Positions 7,153 through 15,950 of a DNA stretch of 44,803 nt are shown here, one piece after another (position 1 is the first letter of the stretch; the number at the start of each line of letters is the position of its first letter). The stretch is from the NCBI RefSeq assembly GCF_002149035.1, contig NZ_NGFP01000038.1:1-44803 (forward strand). Reading direction: 5' to 3'. A program made the position numbers and the translations under genes. The stretch is from Streptosporangium minutum (lineage in GTDB: Bacteria > Actinomycetota > Actinomycetes > Streptosporangiales > Streptosporangiaceae). The notes beneath the pieces were generated by a model, which saw nothing but the letters and a program-made list of their open reading frames with translations, ran no database searches and was not told the origin of the DNA.

Positions 7153-8393
7153 TGGGCAAGCGCTCGAACGGTGAGGGCTCGGTCTTCCCGTACAAGGACG
7201 GTTGGGCCGGCTACGTCTGGGTCGTCACTCCCGAGGGGAAGAAGACCCGGAAATGGGCCTACGGCAAGACTCGTGAGGAGACCCATGAGAAGTGGCTCAA
7301 GCTCCACGAGCTGGCGAGCAAGGGACCGGTATCGACCAAGCACCCCACCCTCGCCGCGTACCTGACTCGCTGGCTCGCCGAGGTGATCAAACCCAACCGG
7401 GAGCCGACGACCTACGTAGCCTATGAGCCGCTGGTGCGGCTCTACATGATCCCCAGCCTCGGCAAGAAGCGGCTCGACAAGCTCACGGTCCGCGAGGTTC
7501 AGACGTGGCTGAACACGTTGGTCACGCTCTGCACCTGCTGTGACCAGAAGAAGGACCACCGGCGGACGGAAGCCAAACGGCGATGCTGCGCCATCGGAAA
7601 GTGCTGCAAGGGATATCCGTCCCGGAGCACGATCGCGGGCATCCGCCGAGTCCTGCGTTCCGCGCTCAGCACCGCCATCCGAGAAGAACTGATCCCCAAG
7701 AACGTCGCGGCGTTGACCACCCTGCCCAACCCAAGCAAGACCAAGAAGAAGCGCCAGCACGTGGCATGGGGCGTCGACGAGGCCCGGAAGTTCCTCGAAC
7801 ACCTGCGGGCGGAGGATGACCCGCTCTACGCGGCCTACGTGCTGATCCTCGTTCTGGGCCTGCGTCGGGGCGAGGTGCTCGGGCTCGCCTGGGACTGCGT
7901 CGACCTCGGTGGAGAACAAGTGTGGATCTCTCGACAGCTCAACCGTGTCAGGGGAGAGCTCCTCCACCGCGAGACGACCAAGACCGACGACTCCACCGCA
8001 TCGCTTCCGCTGCTCGGCCTGTGCATCACTGCGCTCAGACACCGCCAGCGAACTCAAGAGGAGGCCCGCAAGGCGGCCGGAGCGAAGTGGAAGGACTCCA
8101 ATCTCGTCTTCACCACGAGGAACGGCACGCCAATCGAGCCGCGCAATTTCAACCGATCGTTCGAGGTTCAATGCCGCAAAGCGGGTGTCCCGCGCATCCG
8201 GGTCCACGACACCCGGCACACCTGCGCCTCGCTCCTGGCTGCCCTCGACGTCCACCCTCGGGTGGCGATGCGCATCCTGCGGCACTCGCAGATCTCGATG
8301 ACCATGGATGTCTACACTCAGATTCCCTCCCCGGAAACGCGCAAGGCGCTCGACCGGCTCAATCAGAGCCTCGACGGTTCAAGCGAGATATAG
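7152..8393 (+). CDS. int: Tyrosine site-specific integrase (AICE 1)
   Basis: A 413-residue tyrosine recombinase. The N-terminal arm-binding region begins KRSNGEGSVFPYKDGW. A SAM-like core-binding domain follows and carries a cysteine-rich insert (CTCCDQKK ... RRCCAIGKCC, residues ~118-150) typical of some actinomycete integrases. The catalytic domain has Arg in GLRRGEVLGL, HxxR in HDTRHTCAS, His in RILRHSQ and the nucleophile Tyr in MDVYTQ. All catalytic residues are present. Unlike the second integrase (21680-22891), no tRNA segment follows within the next kilobase, so its attachment site is not resolved here. Confidence 0.93.
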   Translation: MGKRSNGEGSVFPYKDGWAGYVWVVTPEGKKTRKWAYGKTREETHEKWLKLHELASKGPVSTKHPTLAAYLTRWLAEVIKPNREPTTYVAYEPLVRLYMIPSLGKKRLDKLTVREVQTWLNTLVTLCTCCDQKKDHRRTEAKRRCCAIGKCCKGYPSRSTIAGIRRVLRSALSTAIREELIPKNVAALTTLPNPSKTKKKRQHVAWGVDEARKFLEHLRAEDDPLYAAYVLILVLGLRRGEVLGLAWDCVDLGGEQVWISRQLNRVRGELLHRETTKTDDSTASLPLLGLCITALRHRQRTQEEARKAAGAKWKDSNLVFTTRNGTPIEPRNFNRSFEVQCRKAGVPRIRVHDTRHTCASLLAALDVHPRVAMRILRHSQISMTMDVYTQIPSPETRKALDRLNQSLDGSSEI

Positions 8394-8409
8394 CTCCTCA
8401 TCCGTTGCC

Positions 8410-8448
8410 GCAAAATGCCCTTTGGGATCACCCCAAAGGGCATTTTGC
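8410..8448 (+). terminator. Terminator after AICE 1 integrase
   Basis: A perfect 17-bp stem, GCAAAATGCCCTTTGGG (8410-8426) and its complement (8432-8448), with a 5-nt loop, begins 17 nt after the integrase stop. It contains AAAA and TTTT on opposite sides, so it could work in both directions. It ends the rep-xis-int operon. Confidence 0.85.
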
Positions 8449-8593
8449 ACATGCAAGAGCTTTACTCGTAACCGAAAAGGCATATCGAACTAACCATCGC
8501 GACGATTTCACTCTTCGTTTTTTGTGATTTAAAAGAATAGGATTTCCGGCGAGCTGCTCAGTTCGCCTTCACACCGAACGTGATGGAGGGCGA

Positions 8594-9379
8594 ATGACGC
8601 ACCCTGCGAGTTGTGAGCGCGCCAAGCGGCATCAGTGCCGATGTTCCGACTGTGGCGGGGCGCAGCACGGTTGGCCTTACGGTGTCGCCTTGGCCCGCGA
8701 TCCCTCCCCGATCGGTCGCCAGGAGGCAAGAGACCGCAGCGACTCCGACTGGGCTAAGACCCAACCTCCCAGGGGACGACGAGAGCCGTCCCAGCGCAGA
8801 CAGGCAGCCGCCACCGACAGTGCAACAGTCGATCTCATTGACTGGCTGTCCGAAAATCCAAGCACCATCGAACACGTCCAGAAAGTCGGCGACCTCCTTA
8901 CCGGCTCCGTGATCAGCGAACTGGACAAGAGGTTCGGCGGCAGCAAGCCACGAGAAGCCAGAAGAAGCCTTACCAATCACTTCTGGTGCGATCTCCTCGT
9001 AGCCCTGTCCGAGGGTATTGAGGAGTTCTCGAAAGCCGTGGACCGAATACCCGAATACGTGACGGCGGCCATCATCAAATCTCGGAACGACGAGCGTTCC
9101 AGCCCTCTCTCCGAAGCGCTGGTTGCTCTTGCCGTGCAGACGGCGTGGGGCCCTATCAAGAGCATGGTCCATGCCGCCGGGGTCGAGGAGGTGCAACGGA
9201 CGTGTCGGATCCTCGCCGTCCTGATCTGCCCGGCTCCCGAAAATCACGCGGCGGTCCAGAACGGCGCCCTCCTTCCCCTGGCGAAGGAGGGGATGTTGGA
9301 GATCAGCAGAGAGCGGCTTGAGCAGGTCTTCCCCGCGGAGTGGGTTCGCCGTCTCCGGGGTGACCTCGGCGGTGCCTGA
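8594..9379 (+). CDS. Hypothetical protein with N-terminal Cys motif
   Basis: A 261-residue protein. The N-terminus (CERAKRHQCRCSDCGGAQHGW) has clustered Cys/His that could bind zinc and is reminiscent of uncharacterised actinomycete proteins. A basic linker and a helical domain (residues ~75-260, LIDWLSENPSTIEHVQKVGDLL onward) follow. GGAGG precedes ATG 8594. It lies between the AICE 1 integrase and the tRNA-Arg fragment at 9578, so it is either AICE 1 cargo or a gene at the original chromosomal junction. No function is assigned. Confidence 0.7.
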   Translation: MTHPASCERAKRHQCRCSDCGGAQHGWPYGVALARDPSPIGRQEARDRSDSDWAKTQPPRGRREPSQRRQAAATDSATVDLIDWLSENPSTIEHVQKVGDLLTGSVISELDKRFGGSKPREARRSLTNHFWCDLLVALSEGIEEFSKAVDRIPEYVTAAIIKSRNDERSSPLSEALVALAVQTAWGPIKSMVHAAGVEEVQRTCRILAVLICPAPENHAAVQNGALLPLAKEGMLEISRERLEQVFPAEWVRRLRGDLGGA

Positions 9380-9538
9380 GCAAGGTTGTCGGCTTCGGAG
9401 AGCCGGGGCTGGGGCGCTGGCCCTTGATGTTCGTCGTTCTCGCTCCGACCGCGCCGCCCCGGCCTTGACGCATGCTGTCCGCAGGAGATCGCCTGTGTGA
9501 GTCCGCGTTGCTGTACAACGCTGCTGTACGGACATGAA

Positions 9539-9571
9539 AAAGGCCCTCCGGGATGATCCCAGAGGGCCTTT
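9539..9571. terminator. Terminator flanking the displaced tRNA-Arg end
   Basis: Ten-bp arms AAAGGCCCTC (9539-9548) and GAGGGCCTTT (9562-9571) enclose a further CGGGA/TCCC pairing. It lies 6 nt before the 45-bp repeat, as expected for the original downstream terminator of the minus-strand tRNA-Arg gene before insertion of AICE 2. Matching hairpins flank both tRNA-Ser fragments near 42920 and 43860. Confidence 0.75.
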
Positions 9572-9577
9572 GACCTG

Positions 9578-9622
9578 CTGTGCGGCCGGAGGTACTCGAA
9601 ACCCCAACCTTCTGATCCGTAG
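9578..9622. repeat. attL: Left attachment site of AICE 2 (tRNA-Arg 3' fragment)
   Basis: These 45 bp are identical to 22950-22994, where they form the 3' part of the intact tRNA-Arg(ACG). The identity stops at the 5' edge of the anticodon loop, the usual crossover place for tRNA-targeting tyrosine integrases. Only 42 nt of tRNA remain here (discriminator to loop), so this copy is not a functional tRNA. Confidence 0.92.
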
Positions 9623-9726
9623 GTCCCCAAATGATGTCCGGGGATGTTCAGGCCAGTTCGCCGAGCAGGTCGCGAACGATCCGTCTGTTCGTATCAGTCC
9701 AGCTCGATCCAGGGGCGTGCGGCTTG

Positions 9727-9748
9727 GTGGCTCCCAAGTTGGCTCCCA
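9727..9748 (+). promoter_or_regulatory. Integrase arm-type direct repeats, left end of AICE 2
   Basis: GTGGCTCCCA (9727-9736) and TTGGCTCCCA (9739-9748) are spaced by 12 bp and lie 105 bp inside the left core site. The same pair with the same spacing occurs near the right core at 22847-22868. A further palindrome, GTTGG/CCAAC, is at 9751-9764. Matching sites on both arms are what integrase arm binding requires. Confidence 0.65.
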
Positions 9749-9764
9749 GAGTTGGAGTGCCAAC

Positions 9765-10021
9765 GGTTTTACAGCGGGCTGACGTTCCCGACTACATCAG
9801 ATGTCTGACCTCGGGATGCGGCTCTTACCTGTCCCCTATCAGGGAAGATCATCCCGCATATATCCCGCGAGGCAGAGCCAGCCACGATCGCCGCCGGAAC
9901 CGCAGATCTCTCGGGAGAGAGAGGGCCTTCCCCCTGCAGACGTCGGTTTGAACCTCGGATCGGCGGTAAACCGGGAAGACCTGGTAGCCACCTGCGGCAT
10001 CAGTGCACGCCGCCCTCGTGA
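9765..10021. other. Non-coding left end of AICE 2
   Basis: Apart from the arm-type repeats, the ~400 bp between the left core and the DUF6461-like gene holds no frame with convincing start signals. Short palindromic pieces (CTCTCGGGAGAGAG near 9911) are the only structure I see. It is probably the attP-side regulatory DNA. Confidence 0.4.
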
Positions 10022-10663
10022 TCACTGACTGATGGCGCCGACGAGTAGGGGCCCGTCGAGGATGCTGGGAGTGAACACCACGCCAGTGATCTTGGCCGCC
10101 AGCAAGAACGCACGCGAGATCCTGTTGGTGTACATGTCATCCCACGTCGCCTCCCATTCCTCTTCATCCAACTTCTCCGGAGGCAAGCCGGTTTCACGCA
10201 TGAGCTCGTTGATCCGGTCCGGGTCGCTGCCCCACCGCGTGCCCGGCAGGTGCGGCGTGAAGCTGGTGGCGACCTTGCCATCTACCGCGTACACGAAGCT
10301 GTCCTCCGCATAATCGTGCCGTCCCACGGCCACCACCTCGCATCCCCGAGACAGCCCGGTCAACGGCTCGGCCAGCACCGCCTGGAAGCCCCCCGGTTCG
10401 ACGGCCACGCCCCACTCACCGACCTGGACGACGCCGACATAGTCGTTGCCGGTCATCCCTGCCGACTCCCAGACCTTGACACGGAGTTCATGGAAGGTCT
10501 TCTCCCGCCCTGGGCGTCCGGCCCCGAAGCGGCGCAGCACCTCGGCAGGTTCGAGCCCACGAAAAAAGGACACGCAGAAAATCTCGCCAAGCAGATCCTC
10601 ACGGTCTCCTACTCCTGGCGAAGCTTCCAACCAACGGAACGGAACGAGGGGATCGGCCACCAC
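10022..10663 (-). CDS. DUF6461-like protein
   Basis: A 213-residue protein (FCVSFFRGLEPAEVLRRFG near residue 30, YVGVVQVGEWGVAVEPGGFQAVL near residue 75, SFVYAVDGKVATSFTPHLPGTRWG near residue 122). This pattern fits actinomycete DUF6461 proteins of unknown function. The ribosome-binding site is unusually strong (AAAGGAGGT), immediately before GTG codons at 10663 and 10660; the second has better spacing. It is transcribed leftward, away from the cargo pair at 11245-13293. It is accessory cargo of AICE 2. Confidence 0.7.
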   Translation of the reverse strand: MVADPLVPFRWLEASPGVGDREDLLGEIFCVSFFRGLEPAEVLRRFGAGRPGREKTFHELRVKVWESAGMTGNDYVGVVQVGEWGVAVEPGGFQAVLAEPLTGLSRGCEVVAVGRHDYAEDSFVYAVDGKVATSFTPHLPGTRWGSDPDRINELMRETGLPPEKLDEEEWEATWDDMYTNRISRAFLLAAKITGVVFTPSILDGPLLVGAISQ

Positions 10664-10679
10664 AACCTCCTTTGATGGT

Positions 10680-11208
10680 TTTACAAGGCGTCGCCCGTTC
10701 TACCGCTCAATGACCTCTGACCTGCGGTGCCGCCATGCGGCAGGCGATCTACTTCGGAGATTATTCCGCACACTTTTCGGATCATGGAGGACAGCATCTC
10801 GCCTGCTGGTTCATACCTCGGCATGGAGCTGGACCGCAACAATGCCGCTCGGTGAGCCGTGCTGAGGAACGAAGCACGGATCGTCGATCGCCCCCGGCAA
10901 TCTATGGCGCCCAGCCATGCTGTGGCGATCGTAGAGCTGCATCTGTGCGGCGGCGTGGCAACCCCGGCCGGAGCGTTCGGTCGGTACGGCGGGGCCGGCG
11001 TGCGGTGCCCGGCCCGGTGTCCCGCCGCCGTTCGGGACCGGCCCCCAGGCCGCACGCCCGGACGGCGGGCGGGCGGAGGGCCGGGGGTACGGCGGCGCGC
11101 CGCGCCGCCGCCTTGATACCCATAAGAACAATTCGGCAATCCATCGGCTACATGGTTTTTGCGTAGCCCGCTATGGAACAGCCGCCAGGGGTGTAACTCC
11201 CTAAAGGG
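10680..11208. other. Non-coding GC-rich gap with hairpin
   Basis: About 530 bp without a convincing gene. A very GC-rich tract (10960-11110) ends in a hairpin, GGCGGCGC (11091-11098) and GCGCCGCC (11102-11109). GC content then falls sharply at about 11,115, just before the AlbA_2-type gene, marking a compositional boundary. Confidence 0.5.
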
Positions 11209-11245
11209 GTGACATGCATAGAGGCGTTGGATCATACTGACGGCA
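11209..11245 (+). promoter_or_regulatory. Possible leaderless promoter of the cargo gene
   Basis: GTGACA (11209-11214) and CATACT (11233-11238) are separated by 18 bp; transcription would begin at about 11245, the ATG of the next gene. No ribosome-binding site precedes that ATG, so a leaderless message is plausible. The alternative is translation from GTG 11209, which overlaps the proposed -35. Confidence 0.4.
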
Positions 11246-12429
11246 TGGAAGTCAACGCATCCACAGGGGCCTCTTGGCGAGAGGCAATAATTCACCTGAC
11301 CACCCAAAGCGCAGCATTGTGGACAATGAATGACATTGAATTTGAAATGTCTAGCGATCAAGCACCAAGCATCTCTCTAGCAACACTCCGAAATGGAATT
11401 TTCGAATACCGAAGATTGCTTCCACCCATCGACCCATCCGGGAATCCAAATAAATCAGTCAACCGAGAGGTCAATTTATGCATTGACGACATGATGCCCC
11501 TCCCCTGGGAAGAGGGTCCGATGATTTTCGTTGACTTTACACTAGGCGACGAATTTGATTTCGACTTATCGGTAAGATCCAACAAAGAAATTCCCTTAAG
11601 GGTGGTCGCAAGTAGAGTCGAGTCCATATTGGAAGAGTACGGATGCCGACTGCGTCGCACCAAGAGCACAGAAGAACCCTACGGCATACGCATGAGCCAC
11701 GACCCTGGAAGTTACGTATGGACCGTGCAAGGGGTGTGCCCTTCGTCTGTCACCGTGTCTCAGATCTGTACCATTCGAAAAGAGTTGAATTATTCAACTT
11801 TCTTCTTTAATCAGTCCTTCACTGATCCTCGGACGGTGTACGAACTTGTTCGCACTGGCAGTATCGCACGGCTCCTAGGATTGGCAGAGAACGAATGGCT
11901 GGAAGTTAAGTCGTCACCGTACGAGATGAAGCGCGATAAACAGTGGCAATGCGAGCTTGCCGAAGATGTGGCGCGATTCGCCAACTCGGAATACGGAGGG
12001 ATTCTAATTTTAGGAATTCGCTCAGAGAAGGCTGAGGGTCGCGATGTTTTGCGAAAAATCACTCCACTTCCACTAGACGGGAAGAGAGTACAGAATTATC
12101 ATCAATCTCTGGACTCACACATTCACCCGCCAATAGAGCGCATAAAAATTGAGAGTATCAAGACGGAGGGCGGAGAGATCTTATGTATTCTCATCCCACC
12201 CCAACCAGAGGAGCGCAAGCCCTTTTTGGTGCAAGGAGGATTCGTGGATGGCAAGTATCAGCGCGGATTGATTTCAATCGTCCGTCGCAGGGGGGAGCAT
12301 TCGATACCTATTACCGCTAGGGAAATTCACGCAATGCTAGTTGCCGGTAGAGCACTTCTAAGAGCTGAAGGCAGAAGGGCTCCAAGTGCTGAAGAGTCTT
12401 CTCAAGCGCTGGGAGATGATGCTCTATAG
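11245..12429 (+). CDS. AlbA_2 (Schlafen-like) domain protein
   Basis: A 394-residue protein. Residues ~1-200 are an unrecognised N-terminal domain. From residue ~212 there is an AlbA_2/Schlafen-type domain: ENEWLEVKSSP (LEVK at 219-222), VARFANSEYGGILILGIRS (about 242-260) and a C-terminal ILIPPQPEERKPFLVQGGF strand pattern. Such domains bind or cut nucleic acid and occur in regulators and in phage-defence proteins. GC content is far lower than in neighbours (one 60-bp line at 11341 has 25 G/C) and rare TTA and ATA codons are used, so it was probably acquired recently. It is followed 123 bp later by the HEPN-like gene. In-frame GTG 11209 is an alternative start. Confidence 0.72.
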   Translation: MEVNASTGASWREAIIHLTTQSAALWTMNDIEFEMSSDQAPSISLATLRNGIFEYRRLLPPIDPSGNPNKSVNREVNLCIDDMMPLPWEEGPMIFVDFTLGDEFDFDLSVRSNKEIPLRVVASRVESILEEYGCRLRRTKSTEEPYGIRMSHDPGSYVWTVQGVCPSSVTVSQICTIRKELNYSTFFFNQSFTDPRTVYELVRTGSIARLLGLAENEWLEVKSSPYEMKRDKQWQCELAEDVARFANSEYGGILILGIRSEKAEGRDVLRKITPLPLDGKRVQNYHQSLDSHIHPPIERIKIESIKTEGGEILCILIPPQPEERKPFLVQGGFVDGKYQRGLISIVRRRGEHSIPITAREIHAMLVAGRALLRAEGRRAPSAEESSQALGDDAL

Positions 12430-12552
12430 GGGCTCCAGATTTAGGACATGCCCTAAGCGGTATCGGCATCGATCGAGGCCGAAGCGCCGAGTGAGATCTG
12501 ACACTTGCAAAAAAAGGTAGATTCTGTACGCTCAGTCCCTTAGATTGCTCCT

Positions 12553-13293
12553 ATGGATGATGATGAGGTGCTGCTTTCGGAACTGGCGGCACATAGAAGG
12601 CACACGCTTGAGCTAATCTTCCGATCCTACGTTGAAGACGGGTCAATCGAAGTTTCCGACAGAGCGCCTGAAGACATCATGGAAGATTTTCATGAGATCC
12701 TTCGCGGAATAGTGAGTGCATCCGAAGGGGAACGTACAGAGTTCTGGCCATCTTTCGATCATAGAGAAACGTTGCGGCAACGGGCTGCACAGGAAGCCGC
12801 CAACGGCGACGATCGCATCGCTATCACCTTGTATGCAACATGGGTAGAGCATTTTGTCAATGGCATGCTTTCTCAAGCATTCCAGCGTAAAGGCTACTCA
12901 ACTAAGTTCATCCTGCCTCTCTTAAGAGAGTTGCGGCTTCCCACTAAAGCCACAGTGCTGTGGGAGTTAGCAGGACTTCCCGCCCTCGATGAAGAGAATC
13001 TAAAGCTCTTAGACCATGCGATTAATCTTCGAAATGCCTTCGTTCACTACAAGTGGTCTCCCTCATCCGAAGTGGATTCAGACCGGGAGATTGGTCGCCT
13101 CAAGGGTGTTGTTGTAAGAATGAATGGCCTTGTGGCGGATTTCTCTGCGGTCGAATCTGCTGTTATCTGGCGCGGACGCGAAGAGGAAATACTCGGCTTC
13201 TACCATCGATCGATAGATGACCGCGAGGTCTCTGAAGGATTTGGAATGGATGTAGCAAACCAAACGATCAAGGAAGTGTTCGATTTTGAGTAG
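12553..13293 (+). CDS. HEPN-like protein (putative RNase)
   Basis: A 246-residue, mostly helical protein. Residues 160-165 are RNAFVH, within LLDHAINLRNAFVHYKW; this is the R-N-x3-H (Rx4H) signature of HEPN domains, many of which are metal-independent RNases in toxin and defence systems. The preceding helix (ITLYATWVEHFVNGML, about residues 92-107) fits the first HEPN helix. It shares the low GC of the AlbA_2-type gene upstream. A TAGATT box (12541-12546) ends 6 nt before the ATG and no ribosome-binding site is seen, so it may be leaderless. HEPN is called from the motif alone; no homologue is recognised. Confidence 0.6.
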   Translation: MDDDEVLLSELAAHRRHTLELIFRSYVEDGSIEVSDRAPEDIMEDFHEILRGIVSASEGERTEFWPSFDHRETLRQRAAQEAANGDDRIAITLYATWVEHFVNGMLSQAFQRKGYSTKFILPLLRELRLPTKATVLWELAGLPALDEENLKLLDHAINLRNAFVHYKWSPSSEVDSDREIGRLKGVVVRMNGLVADFSAVESAVIWRGREEEILGFYHRSIDDREVSEGFGMDVANQTIKEVFDFE

Positions 13294-13660
13294 TAGAAAA
13301 TGTTTTCCACTTGGCAGTCTAGATAAGGTGAATGCCAAACTATATCGAGGTTCATGTCACTGTTAAAGCATGGATAAGGTGAATCTCATCTGTTCGACAG
13401 TGGTGAGTCGGCGATTGTCTGCATGTGCTCGAATCGTTGCTCAGTCGAGACATGCCCTCATGGACCGGTAAGTAGAGGATGTCACCAAGTAGCTCTCTTG
13501 CTGCCTGATTGGACTGGGATGCAAGGACCTTCCCCACGGTGGCAAGGTACTGGAGCTCCCCAGGTCGACTCGCTACGCTAGGCCGATTCCAAGGCATAGC
13601 GTGCGTAGGTTACTGCTCATGCCCGTGTACGTCGGGGATGTTGGGCTGTAGCTTCGCTGT
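13294..13660. other. Non-coding gap between cargo and Nudix gene
   Basis: About 370 bp with no convincing gene. The 12-mer GATAAGGTGAAT occurs twice, 51 bp apart (13322-13333 and 13373-13384). GC content returns toward the element average after about 13,540. TAGCTT (13649-13654) is 6 nt before the Nudix start and may be a -10 box of a leaderless message. Confidence 0.4.
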
Positions 13661-14221
13661 GTGGCTACCAACGAGGAGCAGACGCGCTGGATCGTCCATG
13701 GCGAGCGGCTGATCTACGACAACGAGTGGATCCGCCTCGGGCTCGTGGACGTCGAGATCCCGGACGGGGAGCGGTTCGAGCATCACGCGGTTCATCTGGG
13801 TCGGGCGGCCATGACGGTGCTGGTCGACGATGAGAACCGCGTGCTGATGATGTGGCGGCATCGGTTCCTGTTCGACCGGTGGGGCTGGGAGCTGCCCGGC
13901 GGCCTGGTGGAAGTCGGAGAGGACCCGAAGAACACCGCTGCTCGTGAGGTGGAAGAGGAGACCGGCTATCGGCCCAAGGAGATGGAACACCTGATCACGT
14001 TCCAACCGATGGTGGGCATGGTCGACTCTGAACACCTGGTGTTCCTCGGCCGGGGTGCCGAACTGGTCGGTGAGCCGGTAGGTGAGGTGGAGGCCGATCG
14101 GCTGGAGTGGATTCCGATGGCCGAGATCCCGGACATGATCGCTCGGGGAGACGTCTGGAACTCCGGCGTGCTGGTCGGGCTCCTGTACGCGCGAGAGCGG
14201 CTTAACGGAGGCCGCGGGTAG
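13661..14221 (+). CDS. Nudix hydrolase (AICE-associated)
   Basis: A 186-residue Nudix hydrolase. The signature is complete: GGLVEVGEDPKNTAAREVEE continuing ETGY, residues ~83-106, with the metal-binding glutamates. ADP-ribose or another nucleoside-diphosphate derivative is the likely substrate type, but specificity is unknown. Nudix genes recur in the regulatory block of actinomycete integrative elements such as pSAM2. The GTG start at 13661 has no clear ribosome-binding site. Its stop overlaps the convergent HTH/TPR gene by 20 nt. Confidence 0.88.
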   Translation: MATNEEQTRWIVHGERLIYDNEWIRLGLVDVEIPDGERFEHHAVHLGRAAMTVLVDDENRVLMMWRHRFLFDRWGWELPGGLVEVGEDPKNTAAREVEEETGYRPKEMEHLITFQPMVGMVDSEHLVFLGRGAELVGEPVGEVEADRLEWIPMAEIPDMIARGDVWNSGVLVGLLYARERLNGGRG

Positions 14222-15419
14222 CCGCTCGGGTGAGTTCCTTGACGCGTCGCCCGTGCCGGCGAGAGCCGGTCATGGTGGCGAGTTGTCCAGCTCGGTAGAG
14301 ATGGGGCTGCGCGGCGTCCAACTCCCCCATGGCCAAGAAGGCGTGAGCCAGGTCGCACCTCAGCCCGGCCTCGGCGCGGTTATAGGTGCCGTCCATCCCC
14401 GTGAGAGCCGATTGGAGATCCTCGATGGTGTCGGGGTCGCCGAATCGGACGAGGCAGTTACCGCGCCAGCGGGCAAGGTGGTGGGTGTTAAGAGAGACGT
14501 ACGGCAAATGAGGGTCGGCGTCTCCCTCGGGGAGAAGCGTGGCGGCCTGGTCGAGGGCTGTGCGGCAGGTGGTCTCGTCGCCGAGTATGGCCGCGGTTTC
14601 CGCTTCGGCAGCGGCAAGCCAGGTCCGTAGATGGCCGGGGACACGGCGGTCATAGGTGGCGCGAACGTGCTGAAGTAGTTCTGTAGCCTCCGCCGGCCGT
14701 CCGAGGTCGGCCAGGACATAGGCCTGCTGGCCACATGCGTAGGCGAGTAGGGCGGAGTCCTCGGCTTCGCGAGCGGCGGAGATGGCGTTTTCGTGGTGGT
14801 CCCAAGCGTCTGACAGTGCGCAGGTGTCGATGGCCTGCCATCCGGCGAGAGCTGCGGTCTCCGACAGTACGTAGGCGAGTTGAGCGCGGATGCCTGGCCG
14901 GATGGCGTGCCGGTGGGCGCGTTCGATCTGGGCGATCTGGGCGCGCATCTTGTCGGCGATCGCTGCTGCGCCACGACGGCGGTCCAGTAGGCGCAGGTTG
15001 TTGGTATCGGTGGAAAGAATCATGACCGTGGTGGGGTCGATGACGGCCGCGGCTTCGATTCGGGCTGTCAGCTCGTCGGTCTGCTCCTGGTGGCTGTCGT
15101 CGTAGTCGCCGGTGGGAGATGCGATGTCGAGTGGGGCCAGGCCGAAGAGCATGCGGGCGTGGTCGGGCAGGCCAAGACCGGCGGCGATGCGTTCGTAGAC
15201 CTCCAGGTCGGTGACCTGGCGTTGTCCCCGGATGATCTGGCTGATGCGGCCCTGGGATATCCCGGTCGCCGTGCTGATGCGGACTTGGCTGGCGCCGTCG
15301 TACTTGACTGCGAGATTGAATAGCCCAGCTACGTCACGCTTTTGAAGGATTTCTCTGCTTTCATCGCGATCCCAGACCCATGCTGGAATCTCGATCGGAT
15401 TGAAAGCGTTCTTGTGCAT
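14202..15419 (-). CDS. HTH regulator with TPR-like C-terminal domain
   Basis: A 405-residue regulator. The HTH is at residues ~40-85 (ISTATGISQGRISQIIRGQRQVTDLEVYERIAAGLGLP), of XRE type. The rest (about 130-405) is alpha-helical with alanine-rich tetratricopeptide-like repeats (for example ALLAYACGQQAYVLADLGRPAEATELL), which may sense a peptide or partner. Such proteins accompany the Nudix gene in many AICEs. The gene is divergent from 15540. The shared intergenic region (15420-15539) contains the near-repeats TATATCTC and TATATCCG, possible -10 or operator elements. Confidence 0.82.
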   Translation of the reverse strand: MHKNAFNPIEIPAWVWDRDESREILQKRDVAGLFNLAVKYDGASQVRISTATGISQGRISQIIRGQRQVTDLEVYERIAAGLGLPDHARMLFGLAPLDIASPTGDYDDSHQEQTDELTARIEAAAVIDPTTVMILSTDTNNLRLLDRRRGAAAIADKMRAQIAQIERAHRHAIRPGIRAQLAYVLSETAALAGWQAIDTCALSDAWDHHENAISAAREAEDSALLAYACGQQAYVLADLGRPAEATELLQHVRATYDRRVPGHLRTWLAAAEAETAAILGDETTCRTALDQAATLLPEGDADPHLPYVSLNTHHLARWRGNCLVRFGDPDTIEDLQSALTGMDGTYNRAEAGLRCDLAHAFLAMGELDAAQPHLYRAGQLATMTGSRRHGRRVKELTRAATRGLR

Positions 15420-15539
15420 GCTGTCCTCCGGCGATCATTCCCCGAGGTGGTGCATCGCTACAAGCCAAAACTCTATATCTCTCGGTGGTATATCCGCGTG
15501 GGATAGGAGTCGAAAGTTATCCCGGACATCCTTTCCGGC

Positions 15540-15950
15540 ATGACAACACCAGTTAAGTGCACGGAGTGCGACGGGCGCGGCTGGAAGATCGTCACCCGTC
15601 GTGGATGCGTCGCCGCCATGGGCCTGCACATGGAACTGTCCGCGCGGGAGGACTGCCTCTACTGCGCCAGCCCGGAACAGGTTGTCGAGATGTTCGAGTG
15701 GGAGGTGTTCACCACCTCCGGCGGAACCGACGATCTCGGGCCGTGCGGGACCAGCTCGGGACAGGCACCGTCGATGGACGCGCTCCGTACGGCACTGCGC
15801 CAGATGGCACCGAACACCGGAGCCTGGGGGCGGATCACACACCGGGTCTACGACTTCGGCACGGTCCCCGACGACTGGTCACGGCAGGTGATCTTCCGGG
15901 CGACGGTAGATCCGGCCGGAGCGGTGCGCTTTACACGGACCCTTCCATGA
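15540..15950 (+). CDS. Hypothetical element protein with CxxC pairs
   Basis: A 136-residue protein with two cysteine pairs (CTECDGRGW near residue 8 and CLYC near residue 38), consistent with a small zinc site, followed by a soluble domain. ATG 15540 is chosen because it sets the ATGA overlap with the next gene at its end. It starts a short operon downstream of the divergent HTH/TPR promoter region. The family is not recognised. Confidence 0.65.
   Translation: MTTPVKCTECDGRGWKIVTRRGCVAAMGLHMELSAREDCLYCASPEQVVEMFEWEVFTTSGGTDDLGPCGTSSGQAPSMDALRTALRQMAPNTGAWGRITHRVYDFGTVPDDWSRQVIFRATVDPAGAVRFTRTLP

Noticed and set aside
13352-13597. Minus-strand 81-residue frame before the Nudix gene
   Set aside because: No ribosome-binding site or family similarity; it lies in a low-GC non-coding gap.
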